DNA from: Klebsiella pneumoniae
GTDB taxonomy: Bacteria > Myxococcota_A > UBA9042
Direction: 5' to 3'
NCBI GenBank assembly: GCA_945889325.1
Contig: CAMDBH010000038.1
Location: 1-33,422, forward strand
Length of the DNA stretch: 33,422 nucleotides
Made by a program: the position numbers and the translations under genes. Below, in pieces: positions 1-6,918 of this stretch; position 1 is the stretch's first letter; every line of letters begins with the position of its first letter. A model generated the notes under the pieces. That model saw nothing but the letters and a program-made list of their open reading frames with translations. It was not told the DNA's origin and ran no database searches.

Positions 1-147
1 TCAGAAAATACTTTTAATAATTCAGCGATTGTGTTCCAAACCGTGCGCCCCAATGTCCGCAGATCACCGGTTGGCGGTAACCAGGGCTGATAAAGTTGAG
101 AATATCTCTCAAAGTGTCAGATGGTTACCGTTCTTGCGATCGCCCTG
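1..147. repeat. 147-bp terminal inverted repeat, left copy
   Basis: Bases 1-147 are the exact reverse complement of 33275-33421 (base p pairs with base 33422-p). Identity stops abruptly at 148 (A here, G at the matching position). The repeat is non-coding. It contains an imperfect stem-loop at 75-130: CGGTAACC (75-82) pairs with GGTTACCG (123-130), CTGATA (87-92) with TGTCAG (115-120), and TTGAGA (96-101) with TCTCAA (107-112), around a 5-nt loop. It also carries one GCGATCGC octamer (136-143). It may be a dispersed repeat where an assembly graph broke, or a true terminal repeat; the sequence alone cannot decide. Confidence 0.95.
75..130. other. Imperfect stem-loop inside the terminal repeat
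   Basis: Three paired blocks of 8, 6 and 6 bp are separated by small internal loops and closed by the loop ATATC. The same structure recurs at 33292-33347 in the right-hand copy. The shape resembles intergenic REP/MITE-type repeats or a small RNA, but no family is recognised. Confidence 0.6.
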
Positions 148-200
148 AAGGTCAAGGCGACAGGCATAGGCGGAGCCGACAAAACGCGCTACGCTAAACC

Positions 201-644
201 ATGCCCAGCATCAGCCAAGACAAAAACGACTATCATTTCACGACCGAAGTCCGCGTGCGCCTGAGCGAAACCGACGCCGTCGGCATCGTCTATTTTGGCA
301 ATTACGCCACTTACATGGACGTCGGGCGGATGGATTACCTCAATCAATTGGGCTTGCCGCACTACGGCGGCCCTGTGCGCGATTTGATTCCGGGCGCCGT
401 GGTCAGCGCGGCGCAGGACTTTTACAATCCCGCGCGATACAACGATATTTTGCTGATCCATGTCCGCTGCGCCAAGGTCGGCAAGACCAGTTACACCTTC
501 CACTACCTGATCACCGACAAGCGCCGTCCGCGGGTCTTGGCAACAGGCGCAGTGACTTTGGTCTGGTTGGACGCGAATTTTTTGCCGACGCCGATCCCCG
601 ACGATTTTCGCGCTGCGGTGCAAGCGTTTGAAGGCATTGGCTAA
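201..644 (+). CDS. Acyl-CoA thioesterase, 4HBT (hotdog) family
   Basis: This is a 147-residue single-domain hotdog protein, expected to hydrolyse an acyl-CoA thioester in the cytoplasm. The family signature sits at residues 23-43: an ETDAVG turn with the probable catalytic Asp25, then the YFGNY...DVGR stretch typical of FadM/YbgC/4-hydroxybenzoyl-CoA thioesterase-like enzymes. Length matches the family. The ATG at 201 has no strong Shine-Dalgarno sequence, but the reading begins just ahead of the first beta strand (TEVRVRLSETDA). The long overlapping ORF on the opposite strand is a shadow. The acyl substrate cannot be told from sequence. The gene converges on the lipoprotein gene ending at 681 and does not form an obvious operon. 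Confidence 0.85.
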   Translation: MPSISQDKNDYHFTTEVRVRLSETDAVGIVYFGNYATYMDVGRMDYLNQLGLPHYGGPVRDLIPGAVVSAAQDFYNPARYNDILLIHVRCAKVGKTSYTFHYLITDKRRPRVLATGAVTLVWLDANFLPTPIPDDFRAAVQAFEGIG

Positions 645-680
645 ACAGCGGCCGACACGGCGCCCTAAGTGCGCGACAGT

Positions 681-3600
681 CTACAACTTCACGATCGTGA
701 CCTTGCCGTCGCCAACTTGCACACCCGCACTATTGCTCGGGTTTGCCCCCGCGTTGAAAGACCCTGCGCCGCCGCCATCGCCGTTGCAGGAGTCACCGCC
801 GCCGCCGCCGCCGCTGTAACCGCCGCCGCCGCTGCCGCCGCCATTGCCGTTGCTGCAATCCCAGGCCTGGGCCGTGCCGCCGCCAGCACCGCCGAAGCCG
901 CCAGTACTCAGGCCGCCCATTGCGCCGTTCTTAAATGCTTTTCCTGGGTTGGTCTTGGTGCCCTGGCCTTGGCCGTCGCTCAACCAACCCGCGCCGCCGC
1001 CGCTGTTGTTGAAGGTGCCGCCGTAGGAACTGCTTGAAGCGCCGCCAGTTCCGCCGACGCCCCCCGCGCCTGCGCTGCCGAGATTGCCGCCGACGCCGTC
1101 GGCCGTGACCACAGCGTGAGATCCACCATAGCCCAGGTAGCCGCTGTGGCCCGCGCCGCCACCTCCGCCCGCGACCAACAGCGGCGTTTGCGCGTTGATC
1201 ACGACAACAAAACTGCCACCGCCGCCGCCTGAACCAAAGCCTTGGAACAAGCCCTGTTGGCCCACCACAATTTGCACGACATCGCCTGAGTTCAGGGCAA
1301 AAGTCCCTTTCATGCGCGCGCCCTTGCCCGCGTTGTTGCCGCCTTGGGCACCAAACGCTTCAATGGCGAAATTGCCCGACGATGGCACAGTCCATTGTTG
1401 AATCCCGCCAACGACTTTGACCACAAGTTTCTGCGCGGCATACGCTGCGTCGCACTGCGCCTGATCAGGCCCGGTGGGGCCCTTTGCGCCGCAAGGTGTC
1501 AGGATGAAATTGACGATAACTGTGCTTTTACAGGCGTTTGTGCAGCTATCGTTGTTAACGACGTTGCCGTCATCGCATTCTTCAGTGACTTGGTTGACGA
1601 TGCCATCGCCGCAAAAGGCCTTGGGCTGGCATTTGCCGCTCATGCACCATTTTGCGCCGCCAGAACATAGGGTTTTGTCCACGACGTTGGCCACCTGGCA
1701 GCCTTTGACGGCATCGCAAGTGTCCAACGTGCACTCATTGGCGTCGTCGCAAACGACGGCTTTCTTCACGCATTTCAGGTCTTTGCATGTCTCAGCCGTG
1801 GTGCACGCGTCGCTGTCGGGGCACAACGCGATGTTGGCCGCATTGACGCAACCCAGCTTTTTGTCACAGGTATCGTCGCTGCAAATGTTGCCGTCGTCGC
1901 AATTGACCAGTGCCCCACCGCACACGCTGTTTTTGCACGCATCGCCGGTGGTGCAGGCACTGCTGTCGTCGCAAATGGCCGAATTGCTGCTGTAAATACA
2001 GCCTTTTTTCGCGTCGCAGGCGTCATCGGTGCAAGGATTGCCGTCATTGCAACTGATGGAACTGCCTTCACAATCGCCGAATTTGCAGATGTCGTCCTTG
2101 GTGCACGCATTGGCGTCGTCGCAAGCTTTGGCGTTAAAATTCGGGTTGCATCCCTTGACCTTGTCGCACAAATCGTCGGTGCAAGGGTTGTTGTCGTTGC
2201 AATCTTTGACGATGCCGACCGCACAAATGCCGCCTTTGCAGTTGTCGCCCAAAGTGCAGACATTGCCGTCGTCGCAAGGGGTGCCGTTCATGCCAACTGC
2301 GTCAAATACGCAAGCGCCAGACGTCTTGTTGCAACTGTCGGCGGTGCACAACACGTTGTCTTCACATACTTTGAGCGGTCCAGGGACGCAAAGTGCGTTG
2401 ACGCAATTGTCACTTTGCGTGCAAGCGTCGCCATCGCTGCACGGCGATACGTTGTTCTTGTGGACGCAGCCCGTCGCCGCATCGCAACTGTCATTGCTGC
2501 AAGGGTTTCCGTCGTCGCAATTCAACGCTTTTCCTTGGCAAGCGCCGTCGCTGCAAGCATCGCTGTCTGAACACGCATCGCCGTCATTGCAAGGCGCGCC
2601 CGCCGCTTTGTTCTTGTAGTCGCATTTGCCGCTGATCAAATTGCACGTCCCAGCCACGCAGCTGGCTCCGGAATCGCAGACTTTGGCAATGCCCTTCTGG
2701 CACAGGCCACCTTTGCACAAGTCACTGACCGTACAAGGATTATCGTCATCACAGCCTGCCCCATCCAAATTTGTAGCGCTGCAGCCGGTGACTTTGTCAC
2801 AACTATTGGCCGTGCAAGTATTGTTGTCGTCGCAATTGACAATTTTTCCTATACACTCACCGACTTGGCAGTGGTCCGCTTGGGTGCAGACCGTGCCGTC
2901 ATCGCAAGGCACACCGTCCTGCGCGGATTTGCCAACGCATTTGCCGCTGGCGACCTCGCAACTCACTTTGCTGCAAGGGTTTGTGTTGTCGCACACCACC
3001 GGTTTGCCCACGGTGCACGCCGCGCCTTCGCAGTGGTCGCCGGTGGTGCACGCGTTGCCGTCCGCGTCGCAAGCCTTGCCATCGTCTACAGTTTTTGTGC
3101 AACCGCTGGCCGGATCGCAACTATCGGTCGTGCAGGGGTTGCCGTCATCGCAGACTTTGCCGGGACCGGGTACGCAACTGCCTTGTTTGCATTGGTCATT
3201 TTCCGTACACGCATTCTTGTCGGCGTCACAAGGCACGTTGTTGAGCTTGTTGTACTGACACCCCTGCTGCGGATCGCAAGTGCCGACGTTGCAAGGGTTG
3301 CCGCCATCGCAGGTCGCTTCATCGGTCAATCCGTCGCAATCGTTGTCTTTTCCATCGCAAACTTCGACATCGACTTCAGGTGCCGCGCAAGTCGTCAATC
3401 CGTTGGCGGCGCACTGGCGGACGCCTGCGCACTTGCCGATCAATTCGCCTTTGTCATTCTTATGTTCGACGTAACAGGAGGTTTGCGCTTTTTGCCCTTT
3501 GGCCAAATCGCTGCAAACGCATTCTCCGTACTTCAATTCCGGTGAAGTCGACGTTTTCACACACTGTTTGACCGGCGCACCTTCAACCGAGGTGACGGTT

Positions 3601-4196
3601 TGGCAGGCGTACCCAGCAGCACAATCGCCGTCGGCCGTGCAGGCGGTCGCACAAAAATTGCCCTGACCGCCCTCGCTCACACACGCCGAATCGGCCATGC
3701 CGGGCGACTGACAATCCTTTGATTTCATGCACGGATCGCACAGGTGGATAAACTTGGGCACGCAAATCGTCACCGAATCGCCGCCGCCTGAATTGACTAG
3801 CGCGCACTTGAAACCATCTTCGCACTTGTCAACGCACGGTGTGGCGCACACTTTGCCGGCGCCACTTTCCAAGCATTGGGCATTGTCGCAATCGCCATTT
3901 TCCTTGCAAGAACAGCCAGGTGCGCCGGGGCATTTGGCCTCAGCGTCGCTTGCGGCAACTTCTGCACCGGCGGCGACTTCGGCGGCGGCACCGGTGTCGG
4001 GCAAAACTGCACCATCGACAGCCACATCCGCAACCGCTTTGCCACTGTCCAAGGACGCAATTTCCCCTGTTGCCAAGTCATCTTGCGCGCTGCCTGTCGC
4101 ATCGCCAGCACCGACAACGCTGCCGCAGCCGACCAACACCATACCGGCGCAAGTCGCCAGCACAAGTCCGAGATTCTTTGAACAATTTCCAAACAT
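681..4196 (-). CDS. Large Cys-rich repeat lipoprotein with C-terminal glycine-rich domain
   Basis: This is a surface lipoprotein of 1171 residues. The ATG at 4196 is preferred over the longer reading because it has a GGAGGT ribosome site and starts a signal peptide ending in LVGC (lipidated Cys24). In order: an Asp/Ala-rich linker (about 25-85); Cys-rich modules; a MopE-type putative metal-binding motif EVCDGKDNDCDG near 280; then about ten tandem double units (about 300-820) of the kind CDDGNPCT-x-D-x-CD-x-GC alternating with CxDG-x-ACT-x-D-x-C; a DUF4215-like segment (about 862-890, CGDGIVN...ECDDGN); and a glycine-rich C-terminal domain (about 900-1171) with repeated GGGGG runs. That last domain resembles the Gly-rich domain also found in animal ALK/LTK receptors. 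The role is unknown; adhesion or a surface matrix is plausible. It lies 69 bp downstream of another lipoprotein gene, probably in one operon. Confidence 0.85.
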   Translation of the reverse strand: MFGNCSKNLGLVLATCAGMVLVGCGSVVGAGDATGSAQDDLATGEIASLDSGKAVADVAVDGAVLPDTGAAAEVAAGAEVAASDAEAKCPGAPGCSCKENGDCDNAQCLESGAGKVCATPCVDKCEDGFKCALVNSGGGDSVTICVPKFIHLCDPCMKSKDCQSPGMADSACVSEGGQGNFCATACTADGDCAAGYACQTVTSVEGAPVKQCVKTSTSPELKYGECVCSDLAKGQKAQTSCYVEHKNDKGELIGKCAGVRQCAANGLTTCAAPEVDVEVCDGKDNDCDGLTDEATCDGGNPCNVGTCDPQQGCQYNKLNNVPCDADKNACTENDQCKQGSCVPGPGKVCDDGNPCTTDSCDPASGCTKTVDDGKACDADGNACTTGDHCEGAACTVGKPVVCDNTNPCSKVSCEVASGKCVGKSAQDGVPCDDGTVCTQADHCQVGECIGKIVNCDDNNTCTANSCDKVTGCSATNLDGAGCDDDNPCTVSDLCKGGLCQKGIAKVCDSGASCVAGTCNLISGKCDYKNKAAGAPCNDGDACSDSDACSDGACQGKALNCDDGNPCSNDSCDAATGCVHKNNVSPCSDGDACTQSDNCVNALCVPGPLKVCEDNVLCTADSCNKTSGACVFDAVGMNGTPCDDGNVCTLGDNCKGGICAVGIVKDCNDNNPCTDDLCDKVKGCNPNFNAKACDDANACTKDDICKFGDCEGSSISCNDGNPCTDDACDAKKGCIYSSNSAICDDSSACTTGDACKNSVCGGALVNCDDGNICSDDTCDKKLGCVNAANIALCPDSDACTTAETCKDLKCVKKAVVCDDANECTLDTCDAVKGCQVANVVDKTLCSGGAKWCMSGKCQPKAFCGDGIVNQVTEECDDGNVVNNDSCTNACKSTVIVNFILTPCGAKGPTGPDQAQCDAAYAAQKLVVKVVGGIQQWTVPSSGNFAIEAFGAQGGNNAGKGARMKGTFALNSGDVVQIVVGQQGLFQGFGSGGGGGSFVVVINAQTPLLVAGGGGGAGHSGYLGYGGSHAVVTADGVGGNLGSAGAGGVGGTGGASSSSYGGTFNNSGGGAGWLSDGQGQGTKTNPGKAFKNGAMGGLSTGGFGGAGGGTAQAWDCSNGNGGGSGGGGYSGGGGGGDSCNGDGGGAGSFNAGANPSNSAGVQVGDGKVTIVKL

Positions 4197-4265
4197 GGTT
4201 GGCACCTCCGGCACGCGGCCGATCGCGATCAGTGTGGCGATTTTCCACGGCAAACGCAAACGGTA

Positions 4266-5135
4266 TTACGGCGGCGAATCGCCCGGAAAAGTCACGCGTT
4301 TGGCCTTGAACGTGCCAGAAATGCCGCCAACGCAACTCGCACTGGCGTACTTGCCTGACATTTCTGTCGCGGTCTTGACGCTGGCAATCACAATGCCCGT
4401 GCAGGGGCAATCGCCAGAGCAATGCGTCCACATCCTTGTTTCTTTGGGGGCTTTTTCGACATTGTCGATTCTGCCGCCGCACGCGAGAAAACCGCATTCT
4501 TTTACGGCCATGAAACCGCCGTCGTAAAAGGCGCCATTTTCCGCAAAGCACAGGCTCAAGTTTGAATCCCAATTATTTTGGTCGGTTAACAGCCAGCGTT
4601 CGCGCACGACGTTGCCTTTGGCCAAACGGTGGATGCCGCCGAACATCTCCTGATGAACAAAGCTAAGGATATCACCCTGAACGGCGGCACCGACGTCGGG
4701 TTTGACCCAGTTGGGCACCTTGCAGTTGGGGGTGCCATTGGCATTGAAGGTGAATTTAACGTTGCTCATTACGATGTTGCCGCCGAAAGTGCAACTGTCG
4801 ACGCCTGTCCACGTGAACGAACCGTCGCCGCTGATCGCGACTTGGCCGTTGCAATCTTTCCAAGTGCCGATCAACCATGGCGGAAACGCGACGGCGGCAT
4901 CGGACGGCACCGTTGCATCTACTTGCGTCGCCAACTCCGCCGCGGCTTGAATTTCTTGAACGATATTTTCATCTTTTGGGACGACGACATCGACCACGGC
5001 TGGCAAATCTTGCATCTTGGCCGTATCTGTCGCGGCTTGCGTGTCGGCCGCTTCGGTCGGCGTGGCGGAGCCGTCGACGCTGCACGCCGCGACCACGTTC
5101 GCGAATAGAACAACAATAATACTTCGCTTTTGCAT
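4266..5135 (-). CDS. Putative lipoprotein, function unknown
   Basis: This 289-residue protein starts at ATG 5135 with an AAAGG-like ribosome site. Its signal sequence ends in the lipobox VAAC, giving a predicted lipidated Cys18, and is followed by an Asp/Ala/Thr-rich linker to about residue 85. The mature part begins PPWLIGTWKDCNGQ. It alternates short Gly/Asn turns with hydrophobic strands and contains several Cys, which suggests a beta-rich, disulfide-stabilised extracytoplasmic domain. The 'GTW' start is reminiscent of lipocalin-like folds, but this is only an impression. It is the first gene of a probable two-gene unit with the 1171-residue lipoprotein (69-bp gap). A cluster of ACTTTGCG palindromes lies upstream at 5174-5198. 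Confidence 0.75.
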   Translation of the reverse strand: MQKRSIIVVLFANVVAACSVDGSATPTEAADTQAATDTAKMQDLPAVVDVVVPKDENIVQEIQAAAELATQVDATVPSDAAVAFPPWLIGTWKDCNGQVAISGDGSFTWTGVDSCTFGGNIVMSNVKFTFNANGTPNCKVPNWVKPDVGAAVQGDILSFVHQEMFGGIHRLAKGNVVRERWLLTDQNNWDSNLSLCFAENGAFYDGGFMAVKECGFLACGGRIDNVEKAPKETRMWTHCSGDCPCTGIVIASVKTATEMSGKYASASCVGGISGTFKAKRVTFPGDSPP

Positions 5136-5173
5136 GATGCAACCTTTGCCGCGCCCGTGTCGCGTTGCCGTCC

Positions 5174-5198
5174 ACTTTGCGCAAAGTCGGACTTTGCG
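5174..5198. promoter_or_regulatory. Cluster of ACTTTGCG inverted boxes (possible operator)
   Basis: The 14-bp perfect palindrome ACTTTGCGCAAAGT lies at 5174-5187. Its right half pairs again with a third box, ACTTTGCG at 5191-5198, across a CGG spacer. The cluster lies between the divergent lipoprotein gene (start 5135, leftward) and the ccdAB promoter (from 5234, rightward). A TTGACG hexamer on the minus strand (5202-5197) lies beside it, but a good -10 is lacking. It is a probable regulator binding site for the leftward operon, by position and symmetry only. Confidence 0.45.
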
Positions 5199-5233
5199 TC
5201 AAATGGCCGACCCACAACCCACGAAAAATGGCC

Positions 5234-5267
5234 TTGACGCGCGCCCGTGATGCGCATACACTATGCG
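5234..5267 (+). promoter_or_regulatory. ccdAB promoter with overlapping operator palindrome
   Basis: TTGACG (5234-5239), a 17-bp spacer, then TACACT (5257-5262) form a good housekeeping-type promoter. The perfect inverted repeat CGCATA-CAC-TATGCG (5253-5267) covers the -10, as expected for an autorepressed toxin-antitoxin operon. The GTG start of ccdA follows at 5289 behind GGAGG (5279-5283). Confidence 0.7.
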
Positions 5268-5288
5268 TGCCAACTCGTGGAGGAAATC

Positions 5289-5534
5289 GTGCAAGCAGAA
5301 GCCGTAAGTATTTCACGGAAAAAACCGACCAACCTCACGATGAACGCTGGACTGCTCGCTCAGGCAAAGGCGCTGGGCATCAACTTGTCGGCGATTTGTG
5401 AAGCAGCACTGCAACAGGAAGTCAAACGCAGGCGCGATGCGCAATGGGCCGAACAAAATCGCGAAGGCATTGACGCTGTTAACGATTTCGTCGCCCGCAA
5501 CGGCGTGTTTTCCGACGGCTTGCGCGGGTTCTGA
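5289..5534 (+). CDS. ccdA: CcdA-type antitoxin
   Basis: This is an 81-residue type II antitoxin of the CcdA family. It has an N-terminal ribbon-helix-helix DNA-binding part (VSISRKKPTNLTMNAGLL...LGINLSAICEAAL) and a flexible C-terminal toxin-binding tail ending in NGVFSDGLRGF, the usual CcdA ending. GTG 5289 is chosen over the in-frame ATGs at 5247/5250. It has GGAGG five bases upstream and gives the normal family length, and the ATGs fall inside the promoter. It is expected to neutralise the downstream toxin and, with it, repress the promoter through the palindrome at 5253-5267. Its stop overlaps the ccdB start (TGATG). Confidence 0.9.
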   Translation: MQAEAVSISRKKPTNLTMNAGLLAQAKALGINLSAICEAALQQEVKRRRDAQWAEQNREGIDAVNDFVARNGVFSDGLRGF

Positions 5535-5848
5535 TGGCCCAGTTTGACGTGTACCGCAACCGCGCCGCGAGCAAGGGCCAATATCCATATTTGCTGGATG
5601 TGCAAAGCGATATCTTAGCCGGCTTGCAGCTTCGGGTTGTAGTTCCGCTGGCCAAACAAGGTGAAATCCACGGGCCACTGTTGCGCGTATTGCTGCAAGT
5701 GCTCGATATCAATGGCGAGCCTTGGGTGATGCTCACGCCGATGCTCGCCGCCATTGATCGCAGCACCCTGGGAGAGCCGGTCGGATCCGCCACCCGCCAA
5801 CGCGCGGAAATCCTTGCGGCGCTGGATATGTTGGTTACCGGTGCGTAG
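5534..5848 (+). CDS. ccdB: CcdB-type toxin (gyrase poison)
   Basis: This 104-residue protein matches CcdB over its whole length: AQFDVYRN at the start, YPYLLDVQSDIL at about 18-29, LRVVVPLA, then VMLTPMLAAI and LGEPVG. Family members poison the GyrA subunit of DNA gyrase. Translation is coupled to ccdA by a one-base overlap (TGATG at 5532-5536). The extreme C-terminus reads LDMLVTGA. In the F-plasmid toxin the last three residues Trp-Gly-Ile are needed for killing; here only the Gly is kept. Many chromosomal homologues have a similar TG-x ending, so activity is uncertain. The operon lies on otherwise chromosomal DNA, without visible mobile genes. Confidence 0.9.
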   Translation: MAQFDVYRNRAASKGQYPYLLDVQSDILAGLQLRVVVPLAKQGEIHGPLLRVLLQVLDINGEPWVMLTPMLAAIDRSTLGEPVGSATRQRAEILAALDMLVTGA

Positions 5849-5880
5849 TTGAGAAACGTTTTCAAGGCGCTGAGGGACAC

Positions 5881-6246
5881 ATGGCGGCATCTGAAATCCA
5901 CAATTTCTTGGCTTCTGCTCCCGAACCGCAGCGCACCACCCTGCAAGCATTGCGCAAAACGCTGTGCGCTCTTTTGCCCGAGGCGGAACAATGCATCTCG
6001 TACGGCCTCGCCACTTTCAAAGTCGGCGGCAAAGGTGTCGCAGGTTTTGGCTTTTTCAAAAATCACTGTTCGTATTTTCCATACAGTGGCTCGGTCTTGA
6101 ACCATCTAACGGATGATCTAAAAAACTACACACAAACCAAGGGTTCGCTGCATTTCCCAATCGACCACCCGCTCGACGACGCGCTGGTGAAGCGGTTGGT
6201 TGAGGTGCGTCTGCACGACATCGCCACGCGCAAGGTGACGAAATAG
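5881..6246 (+). CDS. DUF1801 (YdhG-like) protein
   Basis: This is a 121-residue cytoplasmic protein of the DUF1801/COG5646 family. Recognisable blocks are the N-terminal helix pair with LRKTLCALLPEAEQCISYGLATFK, the strand GFFKNHCSYFPYSG, and the closing KGSLHFPIDHPLDDALVKRLVEVR, where family members bind a ligand not yet defined. The fold is related to the frataxin-like YjbR/CyaY group; an iron-chaperone role has been suggested for some members but is not established. ATG 5881 has GAGG just upstream. It follows ccdB by 32 bp on the same strand and could be co-transcribed, but nothing suggests it belongs to the toxin system. Confidence 0.85.
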   Translation: MAASEIHNFLASAPEPQRTTLQALRKTLCALLPEAEQCISYGLATFKVGGKGVAGFGFFKNHCSYFPYSGSVLNHLTDDLKNYTQTKGSLHFPIDHPLDDALVKRLVEVRLHDIATRKVTK

Positions 6247-6272
6247 GGCCGTTTCTGCCCATCGAAGCTCAG

Positions 6273-6520
6273 CAGCCGCGAAGCGGGATCTCCCCATTGC
6301 GCTTCAGCGCAATACCGCCGGAGGCCCCTGCAGCCGCGAAGCGGGATCTCCCCATTGCGCTTCAGCGCAATACCGCCGGAGGCCCCTGCAGCCGCGAAGC
6401 GGGATCTCCCCATTGCGCTTGAGCGCAATGCCGCCGGAGGCCCCTGCAGCCGCGAAGCGGGATCTCCCCATTGCGCTTGAGCGCAATACCGCCGGAGGCC
6501 CCTGCAGCCGCGAAGCGGGA
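6273..6520. repeat. 58-bp tandem repeat, four full copies plus 16 bp
   Basis: Copies start at 6273, 6331, 6389 and 6447, exactly 58 bp apart; a fifth breaks off after 16 bp at 6520. Each unit contains the hairpin ATTGCGC-TTCA-GCGCAAT. In copies 3 and 4 the loop reads TTGA, and copy 3 also has one base changed after the stem, so the stem is kept while the loop drifts. There are no unique spacers, so it is not a CRISPR array. Confidence 0.95.
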
Positions 6521-6532
6521 ATTCAACGCGAT

Positions 6533-6552
6533 GTTGCGCCTTTAGGCGCAAC
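6533..6552. other. Perfect 9-bp hairpin
   Basis: GTTGCGCCT (6533-6541), the loop TT, then AGGCGCAAC (6544-6552). It resembles the hairpin inside the adjacent 58-bp repeats and may be a diverged relative. No T-run follows on either strand, so it is not an obvious intrinsic terminator. Confidence 0.6.
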
Positions 6553-6584
6553 GAGCTCGTACCGGTTGCCAAAAGGAAGGGGGA

Positions 6585-6649
6585 GTGCAGAGGGGGAAAC
6601 CTGAGCGGCTAAGCACGGAATCAAAGAGCGTTGGTTTCCCCCTTTGCAC
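6585..6649. repeat. 17-bp inverted repeat around a 31-nt loop
   Basis: GTGCAGAGGGGGAAACC (6585-6601) pairs with GGTTTCCCCCTTTGCAC (6633-6649): 16 Watson-Crick pairs and one G-T. It is by far the strongest stem in the spacer. It could be a structured leader or small RNA, or the ends of a tiny decayed element; no coding content lies inside. Confidence 0.7.
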
Positions 6650-6702
6650 CCTCACGCGCGCCGCGCGTGGCCTCGCGCAGCGAAATAGCCCGCCGCAGGC
6701 GT

Positions 6703-6835
6703 GCCGCCCGCAGGGCAAAAGAAAAACTGCCTTAGGCAAAGCCGCCCGCAGGGCAAAAGAAAAACTGCCTTAGGCAAAGCCGCCCGCAGGGCAAACGAAA
6801 AAACTGCCTTAGGCAAAGCCGCGCGCAGCGCAAAA
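6703..6835. repeat. 38-bp tandem repeat, three copies plus a degenerate fourth
   Basis: Units begin at 6703, 6741 and 6779 (the third is 39 bp through one extra A). A decayed 18-bp piece follows at 6818-6835. Each unit carries two small stems, GCCC-GCA-GGGC and TGCC-TTA-GGCA, separated by an A-rich stretch. The unit is unrelated to the 58-bp repeat upstream. Confidence 0.9.
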
Positions 6836-6918
6836 GCCGCCGCTTTGCACAAAGCCCCCCAATAAGCCAAACTGGCGCGCCGCCGCGCCCGCGGCCCCTT
6901 TTCCCGCACGAGCGAACC

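Larger units (their letters stand above)
6247..6918. other. Gene-free, repeat-rich spacer before ileS
   Basis: These 672 bases hold no credible gene. They contain a 58-bp tandem array (6273-6520), a hairpin (6533-6552), a long inverted repeat (6585-6649), a GC palindrome (CACGCGCG-C-CGCGCGTG, 6653-6669) and a 38-bp array (6703-6835). ORFs seen here are by-products of the repeats (for example runs of GDPASRLQGPP). No T-box consensus, expected in an aminoacyl-tRNA-responsive leader, was found ahead of ileS. Confidence 0.85.

Noticed and set aside
75-130. Integron attC site
   Set aside because: The end boxes CGGTAACC/GGTTACCG do not match the GTTRRRY core, and no integrase or cassette pattern is present.
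1474-3545. Several 170-226-residue plus-strand open frames opposite the Cys-rich lipoprotein
   Set aside because: They mirror the repeated Cys/Asp codons of the real gene (rich in Leu, Ser, Gln) and lack domain features.
6126-6572. 148-residue minus-strand open frame
   Set aside because: It overlaps the DUF1801 gene and then simply translates the 58-bp repeat array.
6273-6835. CRISPR array
   Set aside because: The units are directly adjacent, with no unique spacers, and no cas genes are present.
6247-6918. T-box riboswitch ahead of ileS
   Set aside because: No T-box consensus (AGGGTGG-x-ACCGCG) or antiterminator/terminator pair was found.
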